A DNA stretch of 64,000 bases from Glandiceps talaboti (taxonomy: Eukaryota; Hemichordata; Enteropneusta; Spengelidae). How positions within the stretch are numbered: position 1 is the stretch's first letter; every line of letters starts with the position of its first letter. The notes beneath the pieces are model-generated. The model saw only the letters and a list, made by a program, of their open reading frames with translations, was not told the origin of the DNA and searched no databases. Positions 50,018 to 61,540 of the stretch are shown piece after piece. The position numbers were made by a program, and so were the translations under genes. The stretch covers positions 20,423,871-20,487,870 of the forward strand of contig NC_135558.1 in assembly GCF_964340395.1 (NCBI RefSeq). Reading direction: 5' to 3'.

Positions 50018-50093
50018 GACGCTTTTGCGTCTACACGGGCTTCAAACTATCCTGAATCCTACCTCACGGGTAGGATTTTTAGTGCCGTGTAGA
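50018..50093. other. cluster of three short hairpins
   Basis: GACGCTTTTGCGTC (50018-50031), an outer pair TCTACACGG/CCGTGTAGA (50030-50038 with 50085-50093) and an inner 9-bp stem AATCCTACC/GGTAGGATT (50055-50063 with 50069-50077). It may be the end of a transposon or a structured RNA; no family recognised. Confidence 0.6.
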
Positions 50094-50340
50094 TGGAACT
50101 ATTGTTTGCGATCTCTACAGCTGTGCAGGATTTATCGGGTGCTTGTGGAAGGACTGCACTGACTGCTTTGTTGCGGTTTCTCACAATACATGCCATGTTC
50201 GGCATACAACTATAACTTACAAACTTTATATTTCCTTTGTTGGAGGTGTTATGTAGTTTGGTGTTTCAGTGAATATGCCTCTCAATAAGACGGAGAAATA
50301 TTTTGCCGATATTAGATGTAACACTCTTGCTGAATAAATA

Positions 50341-50344
50341 CACA

Positions 50345-50394
<50 letters not shown>
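50341..50394 (+). repeat. (CA)n microsatellite
   Basis: About 26 CA repeats with one early interruption (CACACAAACAC). Confidence 0.95.
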
Positions 50395-50395
<1 letters not shown>

Positions 50396-50794
50396 TAAAT
50401 ACAACAAACACAACGTACATCACATATATATTCACCATAAAGCAGATAAATAACAACAAAAAAGATTAGGGCACAGGTTTATTCACTACACACTAACAAT
50501 TTAAAAGCTAACAAATCGACTTGACATACTTAAAAATGTACATATGGAACAATTAATTAAGTAAATATAATGTTCATCACACTACTTATTTTAGTTCAAA
50601 GTGTTGCACGTAACGTCCCTAAATAATACAGCAGAGTACTATGACGTTGATCGTAGATCGTTCCTTTCCCCCCCCCCCCCACCCCCTTCCAAAAAAAAGA
50701 TGCCATATTTGCCAAATATCACTCCTTGATGCACCAACTGCAATGGAGTATTGTCTCTGTTTCCATGTCTGACCGTCTATCTCTCATTGTCAGG
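50395..50794. other. AT-rich non-coding stretch with a C13 run
   Basis: C13 at 50668-50680 followed by ACCCCC and A8. No ORF or RNA gene seen. Confidence 0.5.
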
Positions 50795-51506
50795 TGAAAC
50801 TATGGCAGCCAAGGTTGTTAAAAAATCTAAAAAATCACTCTTGTCTGATGTTTTTATATCGCAATAAGAAATTCTTAGATACCAATATCAGAAAACTACT
50901 CACTAATTGTCTAGTTCAATGCCATTTTGATTATGCCAGCTCATATTGGTATAGTGTCTTGACTATGAAAAGCAAACACAAACTTCAAACTTCTCAAAAT
51001 AAGGGTATACGATTTGTCCTGGATATGCCACCGCGGGCTCATATTGAACCAGGCGATTTCAAAGACTTGGGAAGGCTCCCTGTCGGCCACAGGGTTTTAT
51101 ATATTAAGCTCAACCATGTACATAGAGTTAGAACAGGATTGACACCGAAGTATCTATCCGATCCATTTGTTTTTAATAGTCATGTAATAGAACTAGACCC
51201 GGTCCCTGATCTATTTTTATGATTTCAGGCGGGGCTCGGTTTTATCAAAATAGTTTTGTTTATACAGCCAGTGTGAAATGGATGACTTCCATTTTTATTG
51301 ATTGTTGTTTTGTCTCATGTGAGATTAAACTGTTTCTATGGTAACGTTGGGTTTGATCTATGTGGGACCACAGTGGAAATAAGTTTTTAATTTTTCTGTG
51401 TTATCCCAGCACAATAACGTTTATTTTGTCTGTTGCAATTATTTTCTGTATACTGACTTTTTTTCTTGTGCTGAAATTAACTTGATCAAATCAAATCAAA
51501 TCAAAT

Positions 51507-51510
<4 letters not shown>
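50795..51510 (+). mobile_element. LINE 3' end (CR1/Jockey-like RT C-terminus)
   Basis: The 142-codon ORF 50794-51222 reads FLYRNKKFLDTNIRKLLTNC, LVQCHFDYASSYWYSVL, KHKLQTSQNKGIRFVLDM and LGRLPVGHRVLYIKLNHV. That is the C-terminal segment after the RT domain in CR1/Jockey-like non-LTR elements. The start of this homology (GETMAAKVVKK) lies in another frame, so there is at least one frameshift. After the stop come about 290 bp of 3' UTR ending in (ATCAA)n at 51484-51510, a typical simple-repeat tail. 5'-truncated and dead. Confidence 0.85.

Positions 51511-51601
<91 letters not shown>
51511..51601 (+). repeat. (CT)n microsatellite
   Basis: About 45 pure CT repeats directly behind the LINE tail. 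Confidence 0.97.
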
Positions 51602-51605
<4 letters not shown>

Positions 51606-52374
51606 TATATTCGTATAGCTGTTATCTTGTCTTGCTGTTTTGTCCATTCCTCCGTCTCGACACATTTTTGACTCCCAATAAATCGCTTAAACCGTAAAGA
51701 TTGGATATTTATGACATACATCTTTATAAATTAAAACATATATTAACAACTGATAAGAACATAAGCTTATAACGCCAGCACTGCAACGTAATTATAACAC
51801 ACAACACGATATTATACTACGCTAATTTCATAATATTTTACATATTAATATGTTTAAAGGAAAATAGACACTGAATTATGTACCCGCCAACATTCAATTT
51901 ACTCATCGACTACACACAAATTAAGTAGCTGTCAGAAAGCAAATACTACAGACATATTTCTGCAAGAGTTTGATATTATTATCGTTATACTAGAAAACTT
52001 CACAATATACAGAACTTGCCAGCCCGCCATCTTGAATAGTGTATTATGGGAGTATATCATTACATTGATAGACATGAATAAATCACTGTTGTGAACAATA
52101 TGGTTACATTTTAATGACAGTTATTCTATCCTTGGTCAGACATTGAGGTTCTTTCACGAAGTAATAACAATAGGAGTGGAGGTCACTAAAAACAAAAATG
52201 AACAGGAATAAAATGTATCGAGTTATTGTTTGGAGTGGACGCAATGCGTCATGGATTAAAAATGCTGTTATACTACTGGTTAGTAAATCCATCACCATGG
52301 TGATAAATTAGAACAATATGACGACAACATTTCGTATTCTTTACCACGTGATAAGCATTTACAACTGTATAGTA
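51602..52374. other. no gene seen
   Basis: AT-rich sequence with scattered stops in all frames. I find no exon-like segment or RNA gene. Confidence 0.5.
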
Positions 52375-52406
52375 AGGAACGATCGCACAATGTCGCACAA
52401 ACTCAA
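52375..52406 (+). repeat. 32-bp inverted repeat, left copy
   Basis: AGGAACGATCGCACAATGTC and the following GCACAAACTCAA match the complement of 55739-55770 with two mismatches. The next bases (52405-52423) form AAACGAAC-ATC-GTTCGTTT, a further small hairpin. Confidence 0.85.
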
Positions 52407-52628
52407 ACGAACATCGTTCGTTTAGGACAAAATCTCCTCCCCTAAAAGAACGTTCAATAGTGTGACATCACACATTTATAGACGATGTAAACTATGATGA
52501 AAACTGTGGCGGTCATACTGCTATGTAAAAACATGTATGTGAATAGTACCAACCTTATCAATCTGATTAAAATCCGATGTGGTGAAAGCGGCTAGATGTC
52601 CTTATTTACCTCTATTCATCGTGTTGTG

Positions 52629-52700
52629 ACATTTGTTTTGTTCGGAGTGATCGCCGCCTTAAGGCCTTAAGGCGGCGATCACTCCGAACAAAACAAATGT
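52629..52700. repeat. perfect 72-bp palindrome
   Basis: Two 36-bp arms, 52629-52664 and 52665-52700, are exact complements with no loop. The centre is TTAAGGCCTTAA and the arms contain TTGTTCGGAGTGATCGCCGC. Symmetry stops sharply on both sides and no target duplication is visible. Confidence 0.95.
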
Positions 52701-53564
52701 TTTAACTGTTTTAATTTAACTTATTAACTTATCAACACCTCAGTAGTAAATACAGAAGCTGTTATCATTTCGCCAGAAGTGCGAAAATGAAGTTCAGTAA
52801 TATCGCATTGACATCAGACCCTTTTCCCCTAAACAAATCGGCGAAATTAGTTTAGTCATCCACAAGAGCCTTCAGTAATTACGAGGGGGCCGGGGGATTG
52901 GGGGAGGGTCATGTTTTAGAAACCCGTCCAGGGAGAGGATCACGTTTTACGTTGACTCATTTTTTGACCTACCAAGATTGTACTTGTTACCATACAGTGA
53001 GAAGATAAAATTCTTGTAAAATGTACTCTGCACTATTTCAAACAAAGTCTACAATTCTGAGAGAAACAACACACATGTCTTTAAACTAAGGCTCATATTT
53101 AGCTAAACTGCATGTTAGTTACAATTTACTGTTTTCCACATGCCAAACAAGTCCTAATGACACCTTGTGTAGCTTGGCTGTTTGGGAATATGTCATGTGC
53201 CAGAGGACAAGCTGTACATTGCTCATTGTTTTAAAATGCATTACATACATTGCCATACAAACGCAAAATGTGCATATGAGCCATATACGTGATTTCCATG
53301 CAAAGATTGACCTGTATCACATATATGCTGAAATATATATATATATACCGTATTCTGCGCGCAGACCTGAAAGTAAAATGAAAATTGCAATTAAGAAAGA
53401 CAAAATGTGCGTAAAGGTACAACCACTGTGAACTTCACAATAATGATAAAATTACAAGTAAGTAAATAAAGAAAGAAAGGATCGATCACTAAACTTTACA
53501 ATTTGTCAAATTTCCAGGCATTTCATATTTAGTAAACTTCAAACCGTTCAATTAATCATTTTTC
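52701..53564. other. 3' flank of the cyclase gene, no separate gene seen
   Basis: Probably contains the 3' UTR of the minus-strand cyclase. I found no clear AATAAA on the minus strand close to the stop. A (TA)n tract lies at about 53335-53346. Confidence 0.4.
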
Positions 53565-53747
53565 CTAATTGAGCCATGAACGATCTCGTTTGTACCATTT
53601 TAACGGTTCGGGTCTACTACTGCCCTCATCGTCGTCTTGGGGAGGACAGTTGAACGCATTACTAATGGACAGATTGGTAACATCCGGGATATGCTGGTTA
53701 AAGTTGTCTTTGCCCGTTAGCCAGTATGTGCTCATAGTACCTTTCCC
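53565..53747 (-). CDS. receptor guanylate cyclase, last coding exon
   Basis: The minus-strand frame after acceptor TTTTGCAG opens GKGTMSTYWLTGK, the hallmark end of the class III cyclase catalytic domain in membrane guanylate cyclases, which make cGMP from GTP. A 47-residue polar tail (NFNQHIPDVTNLSISN, then PPQDDDEGSSRPEPLKW) ends at the stop 53565-53567. Phase 0 joins it to the exon at 54948-55039, completing the IEIK-GKGTM junction exactly as in the family. No PDZ-type end was recognised; it ends RDRSWLN. Confidence 0.9.
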   Translation of the reverse strand, partial: GKGTMSTYWLTGKDNFNQHIPDVTNLSISNAFNCPPQDDDEGSSRPEPLKWYKRDRSWLN

Positions 53748-54240
53748 CTGCAAAATACATCAAATATACAAACAGACACAACATTTTACAGATGTAAATT
53801 TGTGCAGTGTTGTCAATACAACTTATAGATGTAAAGTGTGTCTTGAATGAGTGTACTTTCCCGCTAAAAACCGGCATACTTCTGCTCCGCGAAAGTGATG
53901 GGAAGTTGCACTCTACCCATTACGGGGAGGGGGGGGGGGGTGTCAGCGCGCCCCGGTGGTTTTTCGACGGTGAGATGAACATACCAGAGTAAAAATGGGA
54001 AATGTTGGAGACGTGTCAACAATTTTATCCAAAACATATTGAATCATAGTTATACAGTCTCATAACATATTCAGAACTAACAACTGACAGGTCTCTCGCC
54101 GCCTCTATTATATCGTGTGACTCACAGGAATAGTGTCTTTTTTTTTTAAATATTACCTTTCTTTTGTATTGGAAATTATTTATACATACAAGTACATATA
54201 ATTACAAGTGCGTGATTTCGAACATTTACATAATTAACTT

Positions 54241-54243
<3 letters not shown>
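53748..54243. other. cyclase intron, 5' of the last exon
   Basis: Intron sequence with a G-run near 53927-53940. No separate gene seen. Confidence 0.6.

Positions 54244-54301
<58 letters not shown>
54244..54301 (+). repeat. (CA)n microsatellite in cyclase intron
   Basis: About 28 pure CA repeats. Confidence 0.96.
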
Positions 54302-54305
<4 letters not shown>

Positions 54306-54428
54306 CTCTTTCTTTCTCTGTTATTATTTCTTTGAAGTTATTAGTTGCTATTTTAACAAGATATTTTGTATTTGACTTCTATGTAAACATAAATTTTTAG
54401 TGAGCCCCTGATATAAAAGGGATGCAGA

Positions 54429-54431
54429 AAA

Positions 54432-54470
<39 letters not shown>

Positions 54471-54472
54471 AA
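54429..54472 (+). repeat. (AATA)n microsatellite in cyclase intron
   Basis: About ten AAAT repeats following GATGCAG. Confidence 0.95.
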
Positions 54473-54627
54473 AACTGACATAGACATTAATCGATAAATA
54501 ACTCAACGAATTTCCAATAGCAGTGTTCTATTATGAGCGCTTTGAAGGAGTTTATTTTTAATAATCATAGCTAGCTATTCTTTAGTGTTTGTGAACGGAC
54601 AATTACCTACTAAATATTTTTACTAAA

Positions 54628-54795
54628 ACATCGTCGTACACCACAGCCTCTTTTACGGCACCGCCCTACACCAAAGCCTCTTTTACGGCACTGTCCTACA
54701 CCACAGCCTCTTTTACGGCACCGTCCTACACCACAGCCTCTTTTACGGCACCGTCCTACACCACAGCCTCTTTTACGGCACCGTCCTAGACGCAC
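54628..54795 (+). repeat. 30-bp minisatellite in cyclase intron
   Basis: Unit CCTCTTTTACGGCACCGTCC plus TACACCACAG, with CCTCTTTTACGGCA recurring every 30 bp from 54647 to 54767. Five full units with few changes. The long minus-strand ORF across it (GVGRCRKRGC repeats) is a by-product. Confidence 0.93.
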
Positions 54796-54947
54796 CGCCC
54801 GGTCCAGGGGTTTATTTCGTAGTGTCGCGGAAGAAATAACAGCCCTGGTTTGCGAGAATGAACTAAAATAACCCACATGAATGGCATACTATCTTATGAA
54901 CGTAAACTGGAGAACATCATGATAATATTGAAGTTTGAAATACGTAC

Positions 54948-55039
54948 CTTGATTTCTATTTCACCACGTTTAACCATTGTATAACCACCAAGATCTAGTA
55001 AAGCAAGGTAGGTATCATAGCTGACGTGAACACGACTAG
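54948..55039 (-). CDS. receptor guanylate cyclase, penultimate exon
   Basis: A 92-bp exon between acceptor GTATACAG and donor GTACGTA. It encodes SRVHVSYDTYLALLDLGGYT and VKRGEIEIK, the segment that follows the catalytic loop in membrane guanylate cyclases. It begins in phase 1 (C from the previous exon plus CT makes a Pro codon) and ends in phase 0. Both junctions restore family-like text. Confidence 0.92.
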
Positions 55040-55154
55040 CTGTATACAGGAAAAGGAGACATAACCAATAGTTAGTATATTGCAGATTATCAGATTTTAC
55101 TTTAAAACATCTCACATCATCTTTACTATTATTAGATCTTATTACCATCGTCAG

Positions 55155-55185
55155 CATCATCATCATCATCATCATCATCATTATT

Positions 55186-55259
<74 letters not shown>

Positions 55260-55383
55260 TATCATCACCACCGCAACCGCCGGCGTCGTCGTCGTCATCG
55301 ATCAACACCACCACCACCACCACCACACCACCACCACAACCACTACCGCCACCGCCGTCATCATCATCATGTTATCATCATCA
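55155..55383 (+). repeat. compound (ATC)n/(CAC)n microsatellite in cyclase intron
   Basis: About 37 ATC repeats with two ATT interruptions, then CCGCCGGCGTCGTCG, (CAC)n, and ATCATC again. It lies between the two upstream cyclase exons. His, Met and Asp homopolymer ORFs here are artefacts of the repeat. Confidence 0.95.
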
Positions 55384-55587
55384 AAATTATTTCCAACAAA
55401 AAAACAACACATTGAAATGCAAGGTGACAATTGGCATGTACATACAATCTCATAGGCTTCTTTCTGATACTCTGGTATGAACTCCCTTGGAATGTTTGAA
55501 ACCCACGTAGTAAAATTGACGTTATAAAGGATTGCTGATATCTTCATGGAATGTGTCCATTTAGAATGGGGAAATGTCGTTGACCTA

Positions 55588-56479
<892 letters not shown>

Positions 56480-56967
56480 GTCCTCATATCAATCACTTAC
56501 TTTGTCATACATTATTCAATAAATTAATGTTGCCTATCTTGAAAAAACGCATAAAATCGACACCAAAGACGTTGCATAGAATGTAGTGCAAGTAAAGTGA
56601 ATGGTTCGAAAAGTATTCTGGGCTCGTCATCAACATAGAGATGACGGTGATAACTACGAAGGTCGAAAGATTTCTTAAACACGATTGGAACTATTTTGGG
56701 ATAATTGGATATCAGGTAAATTTGGCAAAAACTCCTATTTAAATCATAATTGAACTTTAGTTTATCACAAATAATATAATTTCATGGTGTAGTTAGGAAT
56801 TTACATTTCCAAGTTAATGGTATCAATCAAATGACAACAATAACATGGTTTTAACTCAATTTGCACAGTTGTTAAAGACATATTCTTTCAATCATCTCTT
56901 TTACTTAAAATTGCACATTGGAATATGGTAAAGTTTAAATATTCTCCTTATTTTGCATTTTTGTTAA
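56480..56967. other. no gene seen
   Basis: Unique-looking AT-rich sequence upstream of the cyclase exons on the minus strand, presumably intron. No exon with cyclase text found. Confidence 0.5.
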
Positions 56968-57600
56968 GACCCTGTACTCAACTCTGGGTCATCTTTGTGC
57001 AGACCCTGTGGTTAGGGCCATATTTGTGCTGACCCTGTGGTCAGGGCATCTTTTTGCTTGTCCTGTAGTCAGGGTCACCATTGTGTTGGCCCTGAGGTCA
57101 GGGTCATCTTTGTGCTGACCCTGTGGTTAGGGCCATCTTTTTGCTCGTTCTGTAGTCAGGGTCACCATTGTGCTGGCCCTGAGGTCAGGGTCATCTTTGT
57201 GCTGACCCTGTGGTCAGGGCATCTTTTTGCTCGTCCTGTAGTCAGGGTCACCATTGTGTTGGCCCTGACGTCAGGGTCATCTTTGTGCTGACCCTGTGGT
57301 TAGGGCCATCTTTTTGCGCGTTCTGTAGTCATGGTCACCATTTGCTGGCCCTGAGGTCAGGGTCATCTTTATGGTGGCCCTGAGGTCAGGGCCATATGTG
57401 TGCTGACCCTGTAGTCAGGGTCACCATTGTGATGGCCCTGAGGTCAGGGTCATCTTTGTGCTGGCCCTGTGGTCAGGGCCATATGCGTGCTGACCCTGTA
57501 GTCAGGGTCACCATTGTGCAGGCCCTGAGGTCAGGGTCATCTTTGTGCTGGCCCTGTAGTCATGGTCACCTTTATACTGACCCTGTAGTCTGGGCCATTG
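56968..57600 (+). repeat. about 30-bp hairpin minisatellite
   Basis: About 21 units of the form GACCCTGTGGTCAGGGTC followed by ACCATTGTGCTG or ATCTTTGTGCTG. Each unit contains an inverted pair GACCCTG/CAGGGTC with a 4-base loop. Alternating unit variants suggest an older 60-bp period. ORFs across it (GPEVRVIF, SGSSLCWPC) are repeat artefacts. Confidence 0.95.
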
Positions 57601-58156
57601 TTCTGTAGACTTGGCTATTTTCACTATCATTCAACACATTCACAATCTCTCAGGAAGAAATACTTGTCACAGATTGTTACTCTTTACATAACTTTATTTG
57701 CCCCTGCCTTATGTTTAGCATCAAAGTACAAGTAAGATAAATGTTAGAATCAATGTGTCCAAGCACTGTTGTTGTTGAGGTATAAGATTGCTACAATTTG
57801 GTCAGATTTTAAAAGGTGTCCAAGTATAACTGTAATCATAGACTGTGACGATCTCTGCTGCTTTCACACCTGTAAAATTTTAGTTATTTCACCTGTCGAC
57901 AAGTGTCAAGTGTCAGAAGGTTGAAATATTTACTAGTCTTAGTCACAGTCACAAAATCTGCTGTACATTGGTAGAGATCCTCCCTTTCTCAGTGTGAAGT
58001 CCCAAAATAGCGCCGACTCTATCCACACAACCTAAATATTTTCCTTTCTGTCTCTCCCGCCCCAACAAAAGGGAGGTTTCCATGGGCCAGTCAATGTTCT
58101 AGAGTACCAGTTGATATAGCATGTCTCTTCTTTCTTATTAACGTTCATAAATTTAC
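57601..58156. other. no clear gene; one weak minus-strand exon-like segment
   Basis: After AATTTTACAG (minus strand, ending about 57871) an open stretch reads VKAAEIVTVYDYSYTWTPF before a stop. There is no good donor, so I do not call it an exon. Confidence 0.3.
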
Positions 58157-58279
58157 CTACTTGTGGCTTTCCTTTCAGATTATTCAGAAAAGTGGCCACA
58201 AGTACCCCTTCTTTCAGACTCTCCAAACCATGCACATTGTGAGTGCCATCCTTATCAAGTGGTGAAGCTTGACTATCCA
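58157..58279 (-). CDS. possible internal exon, unrecognised
   Basis: A minus-strand open stretch of 123 bp between acceptor-like ACACAACAG and donor-like GGTAAAT, reading DSQASPLDKDGTHNVHGLES then LKEGVLVATFLNNLKGKPQ. I do not recognise the protein. The frame is open to 58032 beyond the supposed donor. It may belong to the cyclase transcript, to another minus-strand gene, or be chance. Confidence 0.25.
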
Positions 58280-58601
58280 CTGTTGTGTTCGATTCACATT
58301 AAATGTGGCTTGGCCTACATGTCCTCCCAATTTATTACGACCTACAAGAGTGAGAAAAACAAAAGCAATGCATCATTATTATTTTATAGTGTGAATGAGG
58401 TTGTTATACCCTAACCTGTATTGACACATCTCTGCATAAAGATGTCTGTACAGCACTTCACATAATATAATGGAATATATCCAATCAAATTGAATTTGAG
58501 TTTGCACAAAATAATCACCACCCTACATGGATCACAATTTCAATTAATTGCTATATATTGTTAGTTGTCCAATATAAAAATAACATCCAATTAAAACTTA
58601 C

Positions 58602-58705
58602 TAGTGCAGATTGAATTCAACAAACATTGTGGTATAATTGCCTTCACTATCTACTTCAAAGATACTTGGCCAGCTCATGAATGAAATGTGTTCCACTGTC
58701 CATGT
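58602..58705 (-). CDS. possible internal exon, unrecognised
   Basis: The minus-strand frame reads TVEHISFMSWPSIFEVDSEG then NYTTMFVEFNLH, ending at a strong donor (CACTA before GTAAGT, phase 2). The upstream acceptor is unclear, so the 5' edge is approximate. The text looks protein-like but matches nothing I know. Confidence 0.25.
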
Positions 58706-59300
58706 TCATAACAACACTAGTCTAGGAATCTTTGTTTGACTGAATCGTACTGTGTTATAACAAATGGTAAGACAGATCTGCTGCTAGAATGTATTGAGTG
58801 TTTTGGAACACCATCGATTGGATATACTGCATTATACGTCACCTATCTCCAATCTCGCATTCTGATTGGTCGAGAGCCCTGCAGATACACAGGCGTAGTT
58901 TTCACCAACAGCCATATTTTTGCTTGTTGTACCACATGATCACTGCACGTCCCCTTGTAAACAAATCTAGCAGACAACTAGAGATCGAGCTATAACCAGC
59001 ATTTCCAATGCCAAATTTGTTGTCAATCGTTCGATATTGTTTACTTACAATTTTTCACTGAAAACTTTTGTATCCTTATTTTGCTCGAAAACAAAAGATT
59101 GACAATAAGTTGTGACTGAAATACACCCTTTGGAAATAAATGTACACCTGGCTCTGTACACTCTAAAAATTAGTGTACATTTATACAATATACATACACA
59201 CGTAGTTAGTTAGTTATTTAGTTACTAAGATAGTTAGCTATTTTATTCACTGTACTTTTTAGATGATGATACACAAAACCCAAGGCAATGGCACCGCTAA
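58706..59300. other. non-coding, possibly repeat-derived
   Basis: Contains CATTCTGATTGGTCGAGAGC (58858-58877), a phrase I associate with dispersed invertebrate repeats, and GTGTACA-type short inversions near 59140-59180. No gene supported. Confidence 0.35.
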
Positions 59301-59323
59301 GGCGGCTTTCACAAAAACCTGTT

Positions 59324-59487
59324 GGGGGGGGGGGGGGGGGGGGTTCGGGAGAATTTTTGTAAAACCCTAAATTTTTTTCAAGTACCCCCCCCCCCCGCCA
59401 TATTCCAAAAATTTTCAAGTACCCCCCTGCCAAAGCCCAAAATATTACAAGTACCCCCCTACCCAAATAAATTTTCAAGTACCCCCC
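59324..59487 (+). repeat. G20 tract and AAGTACCCCCC subterminal repeats
   Basis: A run of 20 G (59324-59343) is followed by four TTCAAGTACCCCCC-like repeats with AAGT at 59380, 59417, 59449 and 59477, the spacing shrinking from 37 to 28 bp. Related text (TTTCAGGTACCCCC, TTTTCAAGTCCCCC) recurs near the right end at 61600-61650. Confidence 0.85.
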
Positions 59488-60219
59488 ACCCGAATATTTT
59501 TTTTGGAATACTCTTCCTGTGCGTTAACATTCTATACAAAACTGTACATAATACACTTAATACCAACTTTGTCCATTATATATATAATAAATTTGTATAT
59601 TGTGTGTGTATATATATATATATATATACAAACACCAGTTAAAACAAAATGTTATGTTAACCAGTGCATTGCCTTTCCAAAAAACAACATATACTTGTAA
59701 ATGAATTAAACTTTGAAGAACTCTTGTAAAATGCTCAGCAAACCAACTGAGTCTTTGTTTTCTGTTCAATATTGTATTAGTACATTATACTAGTAGTGTT
59801 ACAGTTGAATGTCATTTTAGTTGTATTTGCAAATATTGTGTTATCTAAAGAGAGTTTTATACTGTGTTGTTCCAGTTCAGTTTCCTAAATTGGTCTAAAT
59901 AACACTAAAAAAAACTCTTAATAAAATGCATTTCCATGTATCCCGTTCTTGTTTGATGTAAATTAGTTCAATATAATGTCAAAAGAAAATAAATGTATGA
60001 CTCAAAAATGCCAGCCACATTTCATCTAACAGAATAGGAATCAAGTGATATATATTAGTGGTAATGATAATTAAGATGGCCCTATTATCATAGTAATTGT
60101 ATATCTTAATGAACCTGGTAATACATTTACCATGTAAGAGCCTGATTATTGGACTGGTTTTGACGTTAGATTACAAAGGTGAATGCAGGATTTTAAACAA
60201 AGTCTCAGAATGTGTTTAT
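59488..60219. other. AT-rich interior of the element, no gene seen
   Basis: Contains a (TG)n(TA)n tract at 59601-59628. All frames are broken. Confidence 0.45.
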
Positions 60220-60782
60220 TTAAATTGTTGATTTCCAAGTGGTAGCTCTCCTTCCATATCTTGTGTATATAAACATGGCATTGTCATCATCATCATCACA
60301 CCCAATTTCTCCTTCAACTTCATCAGAGTTGGAACTAGCTGTATCATCATTCTCACTGTCAGTGTCACTGTCATCAGATGACAAATCACTCTCACTTTCT
60401 TTAGATTGATAATAGTGGCATCTTACAGCCTCAACTTTGTCTATTTTGTGCATTCCTGCCACAGCTGGAATTTCATAGTTGGAAAGGTACTTATCAAGTT
60501 CTTTCACTTTCAATTTGGAAATGTCACCGTTTCTGAAAAGCGCATCCCAGTCATATTCATCAAATTTGTTCAGCACATTGCTCCCTTTCTTTCATTCTTT
60601 TTCTTTCCCTCATAGAGGCAAGTGTTCTCTGTTGTTCTAAATGAAGGATTGCTCCCTTTAATATCTCTTTCTTGACACAGTTTCTTGCTCAATTCATCAA
60701 GTTTCTCAACATTTTTACTTGACACTAACGCTTTACTATACAGGTTCACTACCTCATTCCTGCCATATATCTTTAGGGTAAC
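60220..60782 (-). pseudogene. C-terminal fragment, SAP-like motif and acidic tail
   Basis: The minus strand first reads TLKIYGRNEVVNLYSKALVS, KLDELSKKLCQERDIKGSN and PSFRTTENTCLYEGKKK. After one frameshift in the purine-rich stretch near 60585-60610 it continues NKFDEYDWDALFRNGDISKL, KVKELDKYLSNYEIPAV and an acidic tail (SDLSSDDSDTDSENDD) to the stop at 60220. The KVKELDKYL segment looks like a SAP helix pair (DNA binding). I recall this C-terminal layout from uncharacterised invertebrate proteins that occur in many copies, which fits a transposon-borne gene. The exact family is unknown to me. An acceptor-like AG just before it (60783-60782) is possible. Confidence 0.6.
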
Positions 60783-61490
60783 TTTATATTGATAGTTATG
60801 TCAAAGTTTATTTATTTATCTTTATATTTAAAGGTAATAGTATATTCATGCAAAGTTGAAAAGTATGTGCAAAAAACTTATTTTAATTTTCCTCTGTTAA
60901 CTCAGCTTGTGAGATATTGTCTTCTGTTTCACATGTAGCAGACGTTGCCAATGTGCTAATTTTAGGAAATATTTAGAATGTGTTATTAAAAGTTTATATT
61001 GAAAATTATAGTCATATCTATAGGATAAAAAATACCTTGCACAGAAGTTTTTGATACTTGTCAAGTATGTTTTAGTGCAGGTGCATCTTTTACATTTTGA
61101 TGGCAGGCTGAGATGAACCTTTTCCAACTTTTTTTTAACTTCCAAGCTGCAAATTAAAATGTTGTCTGTCATATTTGTCTGTCATTTAATACAAGTAAGC
61201 ATTTACATGAAAAAGTTACATATCATTGTGATAACCACAAACCAAAACACATTCATATCACAAAGAATATTTTCAGTACAGTGTAAAGGTAATTTCACAC
61301 ATTAAATGAACCAAATTTCAGTAGATAGTAGTGGACATGAAAGACACTGGTATTTTCAGACAAAAAACAATCTGTACCACTCAATTCGCCCATTTCAATT
61401 TATCATTACATTAACAGTTTCTTAAAAGAAAATTAAAATTTGACTGTTTTTGTTTTTCATTTTACTAACTTGTGAGCAACTGTTGTTTGT
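60783..61490. other. AT-rich, no gene seen
   Basis: A short minus-strand ORF (60897-61172) has Lys-rich, low-complexity text and no recognisable domain, so it is not called. Confidence 0.4.
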
Positions 61491-61540
61491 AGCTGCTGTT
61501 TTGTTGTTGTTGTTATTGTTGTTGTTGTTGTTATTATTGA
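61491..61540 (+). repeat. (TTG)n microsatellite
   Basis: About 15 TTG/TTA repeats. Confidence 0.9.

Noticed and set aside
51398-51697. ORF with a long Ser-Leu run
   Set aside because: It is a translation of the (CT)n tract behind the LINE tail.
52404-52424. Operator-like inverted repeat AAACGAAC-ATC-GTTCGTTT
   Set aside because: Too short and isolated to call a site on its own; noted as part of the 32-bp repeat entry.
54610-54876. Repeated CGVGRCRKRG protein
   Set aside because: It is a reading of the 30-bp minisatellite, whose period is divisible by three and so stays open.
55080-55415. Long His-rich, Met-rich and Asp-rich ORFs
   Set aside because: They are the three readings of the (ATC)n/(CAC)n microsatellite inside a cyclase intron.
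57037-57608. ORFs with VRVIFVLTLW and SGSSLCWPC repeats
   Set aside because: They arise from the 30-bp hairpin minisatellite; no domain is present.
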